Below are positions 57,117 through 64,000 of a DNA stretch of 64,000 nucleotides, piece after piece. Where the stretch lies: contig NZ_CP122961.1 of assembly GCF_029854215.1 (NCBI RefSeq), positions 2,480,001 to 2,544,000 of the forward strand. Reading direction: 5' to 3'. The DNA comes from Halomonas alkaliantarctica (GTDB lineage: Bacteria > Pseudomonadota > Gammaproteobacteria > Pseudomonadales > Halomonadaceae). Under the pieces are notes generated by a model. It worked only from the letters and a program-made list of their open reading frames with translations, had not been told where the DNA came from and made no database searches. The stretch's first letter is position 1. Every line of letters begins with the position of its first letter. The position numbers and the translations under genes are program-made.

Positions 57117-58202
57117 ATGACGACGCCCGATCAAACGTCTAGTGTTTCAGCCGTACGTAAAGGTCGCGGGGCAACGTACGACCCGCACAACCGTTTTGCG
57201 CCAACCCGCAGCGTGGCTGAAGATGACGGCTGGTGGCGGGAAGAAGCGTCTACGACCATCGCAACCGAAGTGCGCGAAGAAGTGAGCAAAAGCGCTCTGT
57301 CATGGAATAAGTCGCCGGACTTGCCGTTTGACCGCTCGCTGAACCCTTATCGCGGCTGTGAGCACGGCTGCGTTTACTGCTATGCCCGCCCTTCTCACGC
57401 CTACTGGGACTTATCGCCAGGGCTGGATTTTGAAACCAAGCTGATTGCCCGCAGCGGTTTAGTGGAGCGGTTAACCGAAGAGCTGTCCCACCCTAATTAC
57501 GTGTGCCGCCCGATCAACCTTTCCGGCAACACCGACTGTTACCAGCCGTTAGAGGCTACCTACCAAACCACACGTCGTTTACTGGAGCTGCTGCTGGAGT
57601 GTCGCCATCCGGTAACGCTGGTGACCAAAAGCACCTTGGTGTTGCGTGATTTAGAACTCCTAGCGGAAATGGCCGAGCACCGGCTAGTGCGTGTGTTTGT
57701 CAGTTTGACCAGCCTGGATGCCAACTTGAAACGCACGTTAGAGCCACGGGCGGCATCACCTCAAGCGCGCTTGCGGGCGATTCGTGAACTGAATACCGCG
57801 GGCATTCCAGTGGGTGCGCTGATTTCGCCGGTTATTCCGGGGCTAACCGATCATGAGATTGAAAAGCTCTTGGAAGCCGCCAGCCGTGCAGGAGCGCGAA
57901 CCGCCGCCTGGATGCTGCTACGTTTACCCTATGAAGTGGCGCCGCTATTTGAAGCGTGGTTAGAAGCCCACTACCCGGAGCGCGCGGCGAAAGTGATGAG
58001 CTTAATGCGTCAGTGCCGTGGCGGTAAGGCGTACGATGCCAAGTTTGGTAAGCGCTTTCGCGGTGAAGGGGTATTTGCCGATTTAATTGCGCAACGCTTT
58101 GCCCGCGCCAGCCGTCAGTGGAACATGCAGGATCGCACCGAACAGGGCTTGAACACCCGGGATTTTCGCCCACCACGAGCGCAGCAGGATTTATTCATTT
58201 AA
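57117..58202 (+). CDS. PA0069-family radical SAM protein
   Basis: About 361 residues. RGCEHGCVYCYARPSHAYW holds the CxxxCxxC iron-sulfur motif for S-adenosylmethionine cleavage. INLSGNTDCYQP and PVTLVTKSTLVLRDL follow, as in the Rv2578c/PA0069 family, distant relatives of spore photoproduct lyase. The substrate is unknown; a nucleic-acid repair role is a reasonable guess. The ATG at 57117 has AAGAGG upstream; an in-frame opening to 57018 runs through the palindrome and is rejected. Confidence 0.88.
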   Translation: MTTPDQTSSVSAVRKGRGATYDPHNRFAPTRSVAEDDGWWREEASTTIATEVREEVSKSALSWNKSPDLPFDRSLNPYRGCEHGCVYCYARPSHAYWDLSPGLDFETKLIARSGLVERLTEELSHPNYVCRPINLSGNTDCYQPLEATYQTTRRLLELLLECRHPVTLVTKSTLVLRDLELLAEMAEHRLVRVFVSLTSLDANLKRTLEPRAASPQARLRAIRELNTAGIPVGALISPVIPGLTDHEIEKLLEAASRAGARTAAWMLLRLPYEVAPLFEAWLEAHYPERAAKVMSLMRQCRGGKAYDAKFGKRFRGEGVFADLIAQRFARASRQWNMQDRTEQGLNTRDFRPPRAQQDLFI

Positions 58203-58243
58203 GCTAGGCAGCACGCGCATAAATTAGCTGCAAAGGAAGCCGA

Positions 58244-58543
58244 ATGCCTGCTCTAAGCAAAACCAAATCGAGTTTTTACCGCCGCTTATACGTCGCCCAC
58301 TTGATCGAACAAGGTGCTGCCAGCGTGCCTGCGCTAATCGAGGCCACCGGTATGCCGCGGCGCACCGCCCAGGATACGATTGCCTCCCTTGCCGAGTTGG
58401 ATATCGAGTGTGTATTTACTAAGGATGACGGCGAGCGCCACAACATTGGTCGCTACCAGATACGTGATTGGGGGGCGATAGATCCACGTTGGGTGGCCAC
58501 ACACGCCGAGCGGCTTAAACAGGCACTCGGCTATGCTATTTAG
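58244..58543 (+). CDS. Small winged helix-turn-helix protein
   Basis: A 99-residue protein consisting of one winged-helix domain. LIEATGMPRRTAQDTIASL is a good helix-turn-helix, followed by a wing with FTKDDGERHNIGRYQI. It resembles the HTH_43 family of small gammaproteobacterial proteins. It follows the radical SAM gene by 41 bases in the same direction and is probably co-transcribed. AAAGGAAG lies before the ATG. Target and role unknown. Confidence 0.8.
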   Translation: MPALSKTKSSFYRRLYVAHLIEQGAASVPALIEATGMPRRTAQDTIASLAELDIECVFTKDDGERHNIGRYQIRDWGAIDPRWVATHAERLKQALGYAI

Positions 58544-58579
58544 ATATTTAGCTATTTAGCCATTTTCATCCGCCACCGC

Positions 58580-58690
58580 TCAGGTCAGCCGTGCAGCGTT
58601 GACGGTAACCGTCAGCGAGCTTGCCGCCATGGCAAGTACGCTAATAGCGAGGGCATACAAACATCGGCCGCCACCAGTGCTAGCTACCCC
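58580..58690 (-). pseudogene. Remnant of a copper-type P1B ATPase C-terminus
   Basis: A 36-codon open stretch with no start, ending in TGA. It reads LAMAASSLTVTVNAARLT at the end, matching the last transmembrane helix and terminus of CopA-like ATPases (usual form MAxSSxxVxxNALRL). Upstream the frame closes at a stop and no other ATPase sequence is seen. It lies between the convergent winged-helix and DUF2797 genes. Confidence 0.55.
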
Positions 58691-58706
58691 CTATATGACT
58701 AGCCGC

Positions 58707-59567
58707 TTAACTCACCTGAATCTCATAACCGGTAAATTTGCGTAGATTAATGACCCCATTATCAAGGATCAAATACTGCCCCTTGACGCCTAGCAGCACG
58801 CCTTCTACCAGCGGCTGCTTATCAAAATTGTGCGATACCACTTTTTTGGGAAAAACGCTGACAGGATAGTGAAAGTGCTGTGCTGGCTGTTCCGCCAAGC
58901 GAATGGCGTCCGCGCCATGGGTTTCGCGCAGCTGGTTCAAGCCATCAGCTAGCAGGGTCAGCAAACGATCACGCTCGGCGCTTAAATCCATGGTTTCGAC
59001 ATCGCCCTTGAGCATCGCCCGCCAGTTGGTGCGGTCTGCCACCTGCTCTTTAAACAGCATTTCGACAAAACCGGACTGTTGACGAGTATCCACTTCAAGA
59101 ATCGGCAGCGCCTGAATCGCGCCTTGATCCAGCCAGCGGGTAGGCATTTGGGTTTTGCGGGTAATGCCGACTTTGAGCCCCGACGAGTTAGCCAAATAGA
59201 CGATATGGGGCTGGAAGCAGTGCCGCTCTCCCCACTCCGGCTCACGACAGGTGCCTTGGAAAAAGTGACAGGTTTCCGGCTTCATAATGCAGGTATCGCA
59301 CTGGGCTAGCCGCTTGAAGCAGGGGTAACAGTGGCCCTGGGCAAAGCTCTTCTTGGTTGCCCGCCCACAGTGCGTACAGGCAATTGATCCCGTCCACCGC
59401 AAACTAAGTGGCTCACCGATACGTTCGTTAAGCGCAACACGGTGCTCACCCGCGCGCAAGTGGTAAACCACCGGTTGGTCTTGGCGGCTAGGTAGCGCTG
59501 CCGCCATTTTGCTTAAACAGCCCTGTACTGAAAAGCCCGGTACTGCCGCTTCAATCACGCGTTGCAT
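58707..59567 (-). CDS. DUF2797 protein
   Basis: A 286-residue protein of unknown function. CTHCGRATKKSFAQGHCYPC and CDTCIMKPETC form a cysteine-rich zinc-binding region near residues 60-105. After it comes HIVYLANSSGLKVGITR, a GIY-YIG-like strand pattern noted for DUF2797. Length is normal for the family. It overlaps the YeaC-type gene by 17 bases, an arrangement common in gammaproteobacteria. Confidence 0.85.
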   Translation of the reverse strand: MQRVIEAAVPGFSVQGCLSKMAAALPSRQDQPVVYHLRAGEHRVALNERIGEPLSLRWTGSIACTHCGRATKKSFAQGHCYPCFKRLAQCDTCIMKPETCHFFQGTCREPEWGERHCFQPHIVYLANSSGLKVGITRKTQMPTRWLDQGAIQALPILEVDTRQQSGFVEMLFKEQVADRTNWRAMLKGDVETMDLSAERDRLLTLLADGLNQLRETHGADAIRLAEQPAQHFHYPVSVFPKKVVSHNFDKQPLVEGVLLGVKGQYLILDNGVINLRKFTGYEIQVS

Positions 59568-59835
59568 CCCGTGCCAAGCCCGCCTGTTCAGGCGATACGC
59601 CAGCGCCGCTAGCCGCCGCCCCGCAGGTACGCTGCTCTAAATAGCCTACACGGTTCTCTTCCGGCACGTTGTTCTCCACCTCAAAGCGCATGACGGCTTC
59701 CAAGCAGAGTTCGGTCTGTTGCGGCGTTAAGCGACGGCCATCGGGCCATTTGCGCAGCGATACCGCCTGTTTAAGGCTTTCGTAAATCGCTGGGGTCATC
59801 TGGTTGATCATTTTTTCGAACGTCATTTCGCTCAT
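59551..59835 (-). CDS. YeaC family (DUF1315) protein
   Basis: A 94-residue protein. MTPAIYESLKQAVSLRKWPDG, LTPQQTELCLEAVMRFE and NVPEENRVGYLE are the conserved lines of the YeaC/DUF1315 family, whose role is unknown. The C-terminal 20 residues are Ala/Gly-rich and not part of the conserved core. It is directly upstream of, and overlapping, the DUF2797 gene. A start four codons further in (MTFEKM) is possible. Confidence 0.87.
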   Translation of the reverse strand: MSEMTFEKMINQMTPAIYESLKQAVSLRKWPDGRRLTPQQTELCLEAVMRFEVENNVPEENRVGYLEQRTCGAAASGAGVSPEQAGLARDATRD

Positions 59836-59845
59836 TGCAGGCCTC

Positions 59846-60697
59846 TTAACGGTTTTTCAAACGGCGGGATGAATAATACCAGCCTGTGACAAGCCCCACG
59901 AGTAGACCGCCCAAATGTGCTTCATTAGCGACATTGCCAAAGCCAACGCTGCCCGCCATGTCGGTCATGGTGAACACCATCCAGCCGAGCATAAAGACCA
60001 CCAGCATTTGCGGTACAAAGAAGCCTCTTTGGGGAACCCGGCGTGACATCAACCAAACGTGGGCCAGTAAGGCATAAACTACCCCGGACATTCCGCCGAA
60101 TAGCACGGTGCCGGTTGCGTACTGCGCCACATTCGCGCCAATGCCCGCCACAATAAGCAGTAGTAGCATGGTGCGGCTGCCCTGCAGTGCTTCAATCTGG
60201 CGGCCGAAATACCACACCCACATCAGGTTGAATATTAAATGCATCCAGCCAAAGTGCAGAAAAGCGGGCGATAGCAAGCGCCATACTTGCCCAGAGGCAA
60301 GTGTTTGCGACAGATTGCCAAAGACCAACTCACCACCTGAAATACCTATTGGCACGATGGTGAGAGTGACAATCAACTGGTCACCAAAAACACCAATCAG
60401 GGCAAATATCACCAGACTAATGACAATCATCAGCGCCGTTACCGGCACTTGCTTTAGCGATGTCAAGGAGTGGGTCATGGTGCGCGGGCGCTGAGCAGCC
60501 TGATGAAGCACCAGGGGTTCGCCCCGCTGCCAGTGCTCTAGCAGTGCTTTAAGTTCGCCAAGCTGGCGTGGGTCGGCGATCCATAGCAGTTGGCCGTCCG
60601 CTTCATCGGTAATGCGGTGACCAATGCGGTGGCGCCAGAGTGCCTGGCGAAGTTCGCTCGTATCCGCGTGATCAGGCAGAAGCATCACTGGATGCAT
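59846..60697 (-). CDS. Rhomboid family intramembrane serine protease (GlpG-like)
   Basis: A 283-residue protein. An N-terminal cytoplasmic domain (about 1-85, as in GlpG) precedes six helices. The catalytic serine is in FGGMSGVVYALL (GxSG), the histidine in NEAHLGGLLVGLVTG, and the L1 loop HFGWMHLIFNLMWVWYFG carries the conserved HxxxN region. It cleaves transmembrane segments; substrate unknown. Its stop lies ten bases before the YeaC gene, so the genes may be co-transcribed. Confidence 0.92.
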   Translation of the reverse strand: MHPVMLLPDHADTSELRQALWRHRIGHRITDEADGQLLWIADPRQLGELKALLEHWQRGEPLVLHQAAQRPRTMTHSLTSLKQVPVTALMIVISLVIFALIGVFGDQLIVTLTIVPIGISGGELVFGNLSQTLASGQVWRLLSPAFLHFGWMHLIFNLMWVWYFGRQIEALQGSRTMLLLLIVAGIGANVAQYATGTVLFGGMSGVVYALLAHVWLMSRRVPQRGFFVPQMLVVFMLGWMVFTMTDMAGSVGFGNVANEAHLGGLLVGLVTGWYYSSRRLKNR

Positions 60698-60807
60698 AAC
60701 ATCCCTCTAATTAAAGCGCGTACGGCACGCTGTCCGCAGCGGGTAGCTATTGAAGACAGTTATTGTAGACAATGACTGAATGAACCAAACGGCTGCCAAA
60801 AAACAGG

Positions 60808-60836
60808 CAAAAAAAACCGGCGGTGGGGACCGCCGG
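60808..60836 (-). terminator. Intrinsic terminator after the metallophosphatase gene
   Basis: On the minus strand, CCGGCGGT-CCCC-ACCGCCGG is an eight-base perfect stem followed by eight T. It lies about 115 bases past the stop; the AT-rich stretch 60900-60950 in between holds nothing recognisable. Confidence 0.88.
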
Positions 60837-60950
60837 GGAATAAAAGCAAGGGATCATTCAAGGGAACACTTACTCTGATAGCCGACAGCAGGGTTAGTTC
60901 AGCTGTTTTGAGAAAAATATGTAATTTTATGTAATAAAAATTAAATTTTG

Positions 60951-61943
60951 TTAATCGAAATCGATTTCCCACGGTTTCGGCAGTGCCCGTTCCTCTTTCG
61001 GTACTTTAATCCACACAAAATGATCGGCATTTAACACCGTCTCACCACTCCATCGATAAGCGACTAAACGCCCATACTTGACGGCACTATAGTCCAGGCA
61101 GGCAATATTATGGGTCGGTAGAGCCGGTATGCCTTCACACCAGTAATGACCGATAAACAGCGGTGGTTGTTCTGGCCCGTAGTAGCTAAGCTTCTGGCGC
61201 TCTTCATTGGTCAATTCGCGCGTTTCAAGATCGCCGGGCAAGTTATCCGGCTGGAAGACCACATCGCCCCACTGCTGGGGTGCTTGGGCCCAGAAGTGGG
61301 CGCGAAAGCTTTGCCTTGTAAAGCCATCACCGGAGTGTATCGCAATCCCTTTGGGTAGTGAGACATGCGGGCCTCGGGTGAGGCGGTCTAAAATTCGAAA
61401 CGCCTGGGTTTTGGGATCGGTGGACTCAATCAAAAACTGAGTGTCCATGCAGCAATCAGGGCGACGCTGTTTAAGCTCTTCGATCAGCGCCTCATCCCAG
61501 CAGGCATGCACCACGCGGATACCGTCGATCTCCAAACACATTGGGATGGTTTTAAACCAAGCCAGGGTATCGTCCCACTCGTTGGTATAGTCGCGATACT
61601 GCTCTAAGGTATCCTGAATAATACGATTATGACGTGGCGTATGCTCGCGCAACCAGCGTTTGTGGCTACCTGGGGGCCCAGGATGGGTATACGCCAGGGC
61701 GTTATATTCGTGATTACCCATGACAATGTACGCTTCCCCCTGCTCGACCATTCTCCGGGCAATGGTTACTGCCAAGCGAATCCGCGGGCCACGATCAATC
61801 AGATCACCCAGAAAAATCACTTTGCGACGCGGGTGGCGATAGACACCATTGCGCTGATGGTAACCCAGCTTTTCCAGCAGTGAAGCGAGCGTAGCACCGC
61901 AGCCGTGGACATCGCCAATAAGGTCGTATCCCTCCATACTCAA
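60951..61943 (-). CDS. Calcineurin-like metallophosphoesterase
   Basis: A 330-residue phosphatase. GDVHGCGATLASLLEKLGY, FLGDLIDRGPR and VMGNHEYNAL are the metal-binding blocks of Ser/Thr protein phosphatases and of diadenosine tetraphosphatases. FIGHYWCEG supplies a late histidine. The substrate could be a phosphoprotein or a dinucleotide. Its start overlaps the nadK stop by four bases, so the two are coupled. Confidence 0.88.
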   Translation of the reverse strand: MSMEGYDLIGDVHGCGATLASLLEKLGYHQRNGVYRHPRRKVIFLGDLIDRGPRIRLAVTIARRMVEQGEAYIVMGNHEYNALAYTHPGPPGSHKRWLREHTPRHNRIIQDTLEQYRDYTNEWDDTLAWFKTIPMCLEIDGIRVVHACWDEALIEELKQRRPDCCMDTQFLIESTDPKTQAFRILDRLTRGPHVSLPKGIAIHSGDGFTRQSFRAHFWAQAPQQWGDVVFQPDNLPGDLETRELTNEERQKLSYYGPEQPPLFIGHYWCEGIPALPTHNIACLDYSAVKYGRLVAYRWSGETVLNADHFVWIKVPKEERALPKPWEIDFD

Positions 61944-62905
61944 TCCCCCAACCGATGGCTCCAGCCTAACTTGCTGCGCAGCACTTCGTAGAAATTATGG
62001 CCGATGGGATGCACCAGCTGGACACGTTCAGGCTTGCGGGTAATCACCAGCACATCGTTGGGTTTGGCTACCGCCCGGGTTTGTCCATCGCAGCTGATAT
62101 GCGGGTAGGACTGGTTGGTTTCACCAATGTGAATACGTATTTCGCTGGCGGCATCAATCACAATGGGGCGACTCGACAGCGTATGGGGGAACATCGGCAC
62201 CAGCGTCACAACATCAAGTTTCGGGTGCATGATCGGCCCGCCGCCAGAGAGCGCGTAGGCCGTAGAACCGGTGGGGGTAGCCACAATCAAACCATCGCTG
62301 CGCTGGCTATAGACAAACTGGCCATCAATAAACAGCTCAAATTCAATCATGCGAACCGCTTTGCCGGGGTGCAGCACGACTTCGTTTAAGGCGTCGCCAT
62401 TACCCACGGCAACGCCATTACGGTAGAGCACGGTATCGAGTAAAAAACGCTCTTCAACCTCAAACTCCCCCGCCAGCACCTCACTGACGCGGGTTTCCAA
62501 CTCATCTGGGGAGATATCGGTCAGAAACCCCAAGCGACCCCGATTAACACCTAAAATCAGCGTACCGCTGCGGCATAGCGCCCGCGCCGCGCCCAATAGA
62601 CTGCCATCGCCCCCCACCACAATCACCAGATCACACAGCTCGCCCAGCATGCGGCGGCTGGCTTCCGGCTGGCCATGGTGCGGTATTACAGTAGCGGTGC
62701 GGTCTTCAACTAATACCGAGTAGTCATGGGCTGTAAGGTAGGTCACCAGGCGCTGAAGGGAGTCGACCACTTTGTCACTCCCCAGCCGACCAATCAGCCC
62801 AATGGTTTTAAAGGGTCGGCTAGATTGATCGGTGGAGGGCGCTGACTTCGCGTCTGCTGATAAGGTGTTGCTCATGGGCCGACTCTCGCTAACATAAGTC
62901 GCCAT
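61940..62905 (-). CDS. nadK: NAD kinase
   Basis: About 321 residues, making NADP from NAD and ATP. GGDGSLLGAAR is the GGDG active-site motif, NRGRLGFLTDI and TPTGSTAYALSGGGPI follow. The start is uncertain: 62905 has GAGG ten bases upstream, ATG 62875 is also possible. The residues before the catalytic fold (about the first 35) are poorly conserved and Ser-rich. Overlaps the phosphatase gene. Confidence 0.93.
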   Translation of the reverse strand: MATYVSESRPMSNTLSADAKSAPSTDQSSRPFKTIGLIGRLGSDKVVDSLQRLVTYLTAHDYSVLVEDRTATVIPHHGQPEASRRMLGELCDLVIVVGGDGSLLGAARALCRSGTLILGVNRGRLGFLTDISPDELETRVSEVLAGEFEVEERFLLDTVLYRNGVAVGNGDALNEVVLHPGKAVRMIEFELFIDGQFVYSQRSDGLIVATPTGSTAYALSGGGPIMHPKLDVVTLVPMFPHTLSSRPIVIDAASEIRIHIGETNQSYPHISCDGQTRAVAKPNDVLVITRKPERVQLVHPIGHNFYEVLRSKLGWSHRLGD

Positions 62906-62938
62906 TATGGAGACACCTCTGCTATCGGGCAAATAGGC

Positions 62939-63808
62939 TTAGCTAACGGCTACCTGGCTGCGTTGCTGCCACCAGTGGTTGAGCCATAGGGAGGCGGCCA
63001 TAATAAGCGCCCCCAACAATAAACGCGGAATATCCGCATCGCGGTTCCAAATCACGAGATTGACGATTAGCCCCGCCGGTACCAGTGCATTGTTCATAAT
63101 CGCCAAGGTGCCTGCATCCACTTTGGTGGCGCCTTGGTTCCATGCAAAATAGCCGACGCCAGACGCCACTAGCCCCAACCATGCAAGTACGCCCCACTGG
63201 AGAGACGTGGTCGGCAGGGCCGCGCTGTTGCCAAATAGCAAATAGGCGGGCAAGGCCACGACCATGGCGCCAATAAAGAACCAACCAAAGACGTTATGCC
63301 ATGCCAAAGTAGGCGGCAAATCAGCGGCTAAACGGCGATAGCCTACCTGACCAAGCGCGAAACAGAGGTTGGCACCCTGCACGACCAAAAAGCCTGCCCA
63401 GAAACCACTATCAACGCCATCGTAGCGAATAACCCCCGCACCCACGACGGCGAGCAGTGCGGTAACTATATAGATCGGTGTAAAACGCCCAAACAGTAGA
63501 TCATCCAGCAGCGCGATATAAACAGGCGTGAAGATAGTAAACAGCAGCACTTCAGGTACCGACAGCAACAGAAAGGATTGATAGAAGAAGGTGTACATCA
63601 CGCCCAGCTGTATAGCGCCTAAACCCATAAGCGCTAGCCGCTGCTTACCTCGCAGCAAACTGGGGCGTAAAAACGGTAAAAACACCAGCGTGGCAAGCGT
63701 TACCCGCAGGAGCACCGCAAAGTAGCTATCGACCTGACCCGCTAGATAGACCCCTATTAGCGAAAAGGAGAAGGCCCATAGGGCGGTGACGCCGATCAGG
63801 CAACCCAT
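62939..63808 (-). CDS. EamA family (DMT) transporter
   Basis: About 289 residues with ten helices in two EamA repeats. LWAFSFSLIGVYLAG starts the first, and GWFFIGAMVVALPAYLLFG lies in the second. It is related to carboxylate/amino-acid exporters such as YhbE or RhaT-like proteins, but the substrate is unknown. The ATG at 63808 has GAGG seven bases upstream; the longer frame upstream is not conserved in character. Confidence 0.87.
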   Translation of the reverse strand: MGCLIGVTALWAFSFSLIGVYLAGQVDSYFAVLLRVTLATLVFLPFLRPSLLRGKQRLALMGLGAIQLGVMYTFFYQSFLLLSVPEVLLFTIFTPVYIALLDDLLFGRFTPIYIVTALLAVVGAGVIRYDGVDSGFWAGFLVVQGANLCFALGQVGYRRLAADLPPTLAWHNVFGWFFIGAMVVALPAYLLFGNSAALPTTSLQWGVLAWLGLVASGVGYFAWNQGATKVDAGTLAIMNNALVPAGLIVNLVIWNRDADIPRLLLGALIMAASLWLNHWWQQRSQVAVS

Positions 63809-63909
63809 CGTAAACCTCGTTTTATAAATTAGTTTACGCGGATTATACGCACTTAGTGAAGACTGCCAAGCAGTAAACGTCACCAAGCCTTCTGAGCAGA
63901 AGCCTCTTG

Positions 63910-64000
63910 TTAACGCTGCTGCAACCACCAGATGGCATACACAGCGCCGGGTAGCCAGCCTGCCAGTGTTAACGCCACGGCTAACCCCACCCGTTGACTA
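63910..64000 (-). CDS. YqaE/Pmp3 family membrane protein, C-terminal end
   Basis: Last 29 residues of a small proteolipid. The frame reads RVGLAVALTLAGWLPGAVYA and ends IWWLQQR before the TAA at 63910-63912. LAGWLPG(x)(x)(x)A is the YqaE/Pmp3 signature of two-helix proteins about 50-60 residues long, often induced by salt or membrane stress. The start lies beyond the window edge. Confidence 0.75.
   Translation of the reverse strand, partial: SQRVGLAVALTLAGWLPGAVYAIWWLQQR

Overview
The window is a stretch of a gammaproteobacterial chromosome, almost certainly Halomonas or Vreelandella. The GC content is moderately high and genes are densely packed in overlapping operons. The GH13 enzyme at 40001-41683 closely resembles the alpha-glucosidase known from Halomonas sp. 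H11, and the fructose PTS, Trk and Entner-Doudoroff genes are all of the Halomonas/Pseudomonas type. I see no rRNA, tRNA, CRISPR array, phage or intact insertion sequence. The content is almost entirely nutrient uptake and central carbon metabolism.

Bases 1-13.1 kb: the end of one FecCD-type metal-chelate ABC transporter, a Yip1-family membrane protein and an SDR epimerase. Then comes a complete vitamin B12 locus on the minus strand. cobT-cbiB-cobD-cobU-cobS-cobC and a second, short cobU-like gene form one overlapping operon for late adenosylcobalamin assembly and salvage. It is followed by a cobalamin riboswitch and btuB-btuF-btuC-btuD for uptake.

13.3-27.7 kb: sugar-acid and hexose catabolism. 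edd-glk (then an aldo/keto reductase and a fructokinase) face a De Ley-Doudoroff galactonate operon (dgoR-dgoD-dgoK-dgoA-lactonase). Its probable sodium/sugar symporter lies convergently downstream. The zwf-pgl-eda operon supplies the rest of the Entner-Doudoroff pathway.

27.9-36.4 kb: a potassium-uptake operon that combines TrkH, a short KdpD-like sensor kinase, a KdpE-like regulator and TrkA. Next come an ECF sigma/anti-sigma pair with a secreted DUF3455 protein, and a LamB-like sugar porin.

36.4-44.1 kb: an alpha-glucoside module (binding protein, two permeases, alpha-glucosidase, MalK-type ATPase, LacI-type repressor) with three copies of a palindromic operator between the porin and the binding-protein gene.

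44.1-56.2 kb: gap, pyk, mgsA, cra/fruR, the fructose PTS operon fruB-fruK-fruA, and pgi.

56.4-64 kb: housekeeping and poorly characterised genes (DinB, PA0069-type radical SAM, small winged helix, YeaC, DUF2797, rhomboid, metallophosphatase, NAD kinase, EamA exporter, YqaE end).

Regulation is unusually legible. A 13-base HexR-like operator (GTA-N7-TAC, more exactly GTARW-NNN-AYTAC) occurs twice before edd, twice before zwf, once before gap and once before pyk. A degenerate copy lies upstream of pgi, separated from it by a MITE-like insertion. A 15-base palindrome links dgoR to the sodium symporter, Cra boxes precede fruB, and a B12 riboswitch precedes btuB. None of hexR, the kdp genes or a galactose dehydrogenase is in the window.
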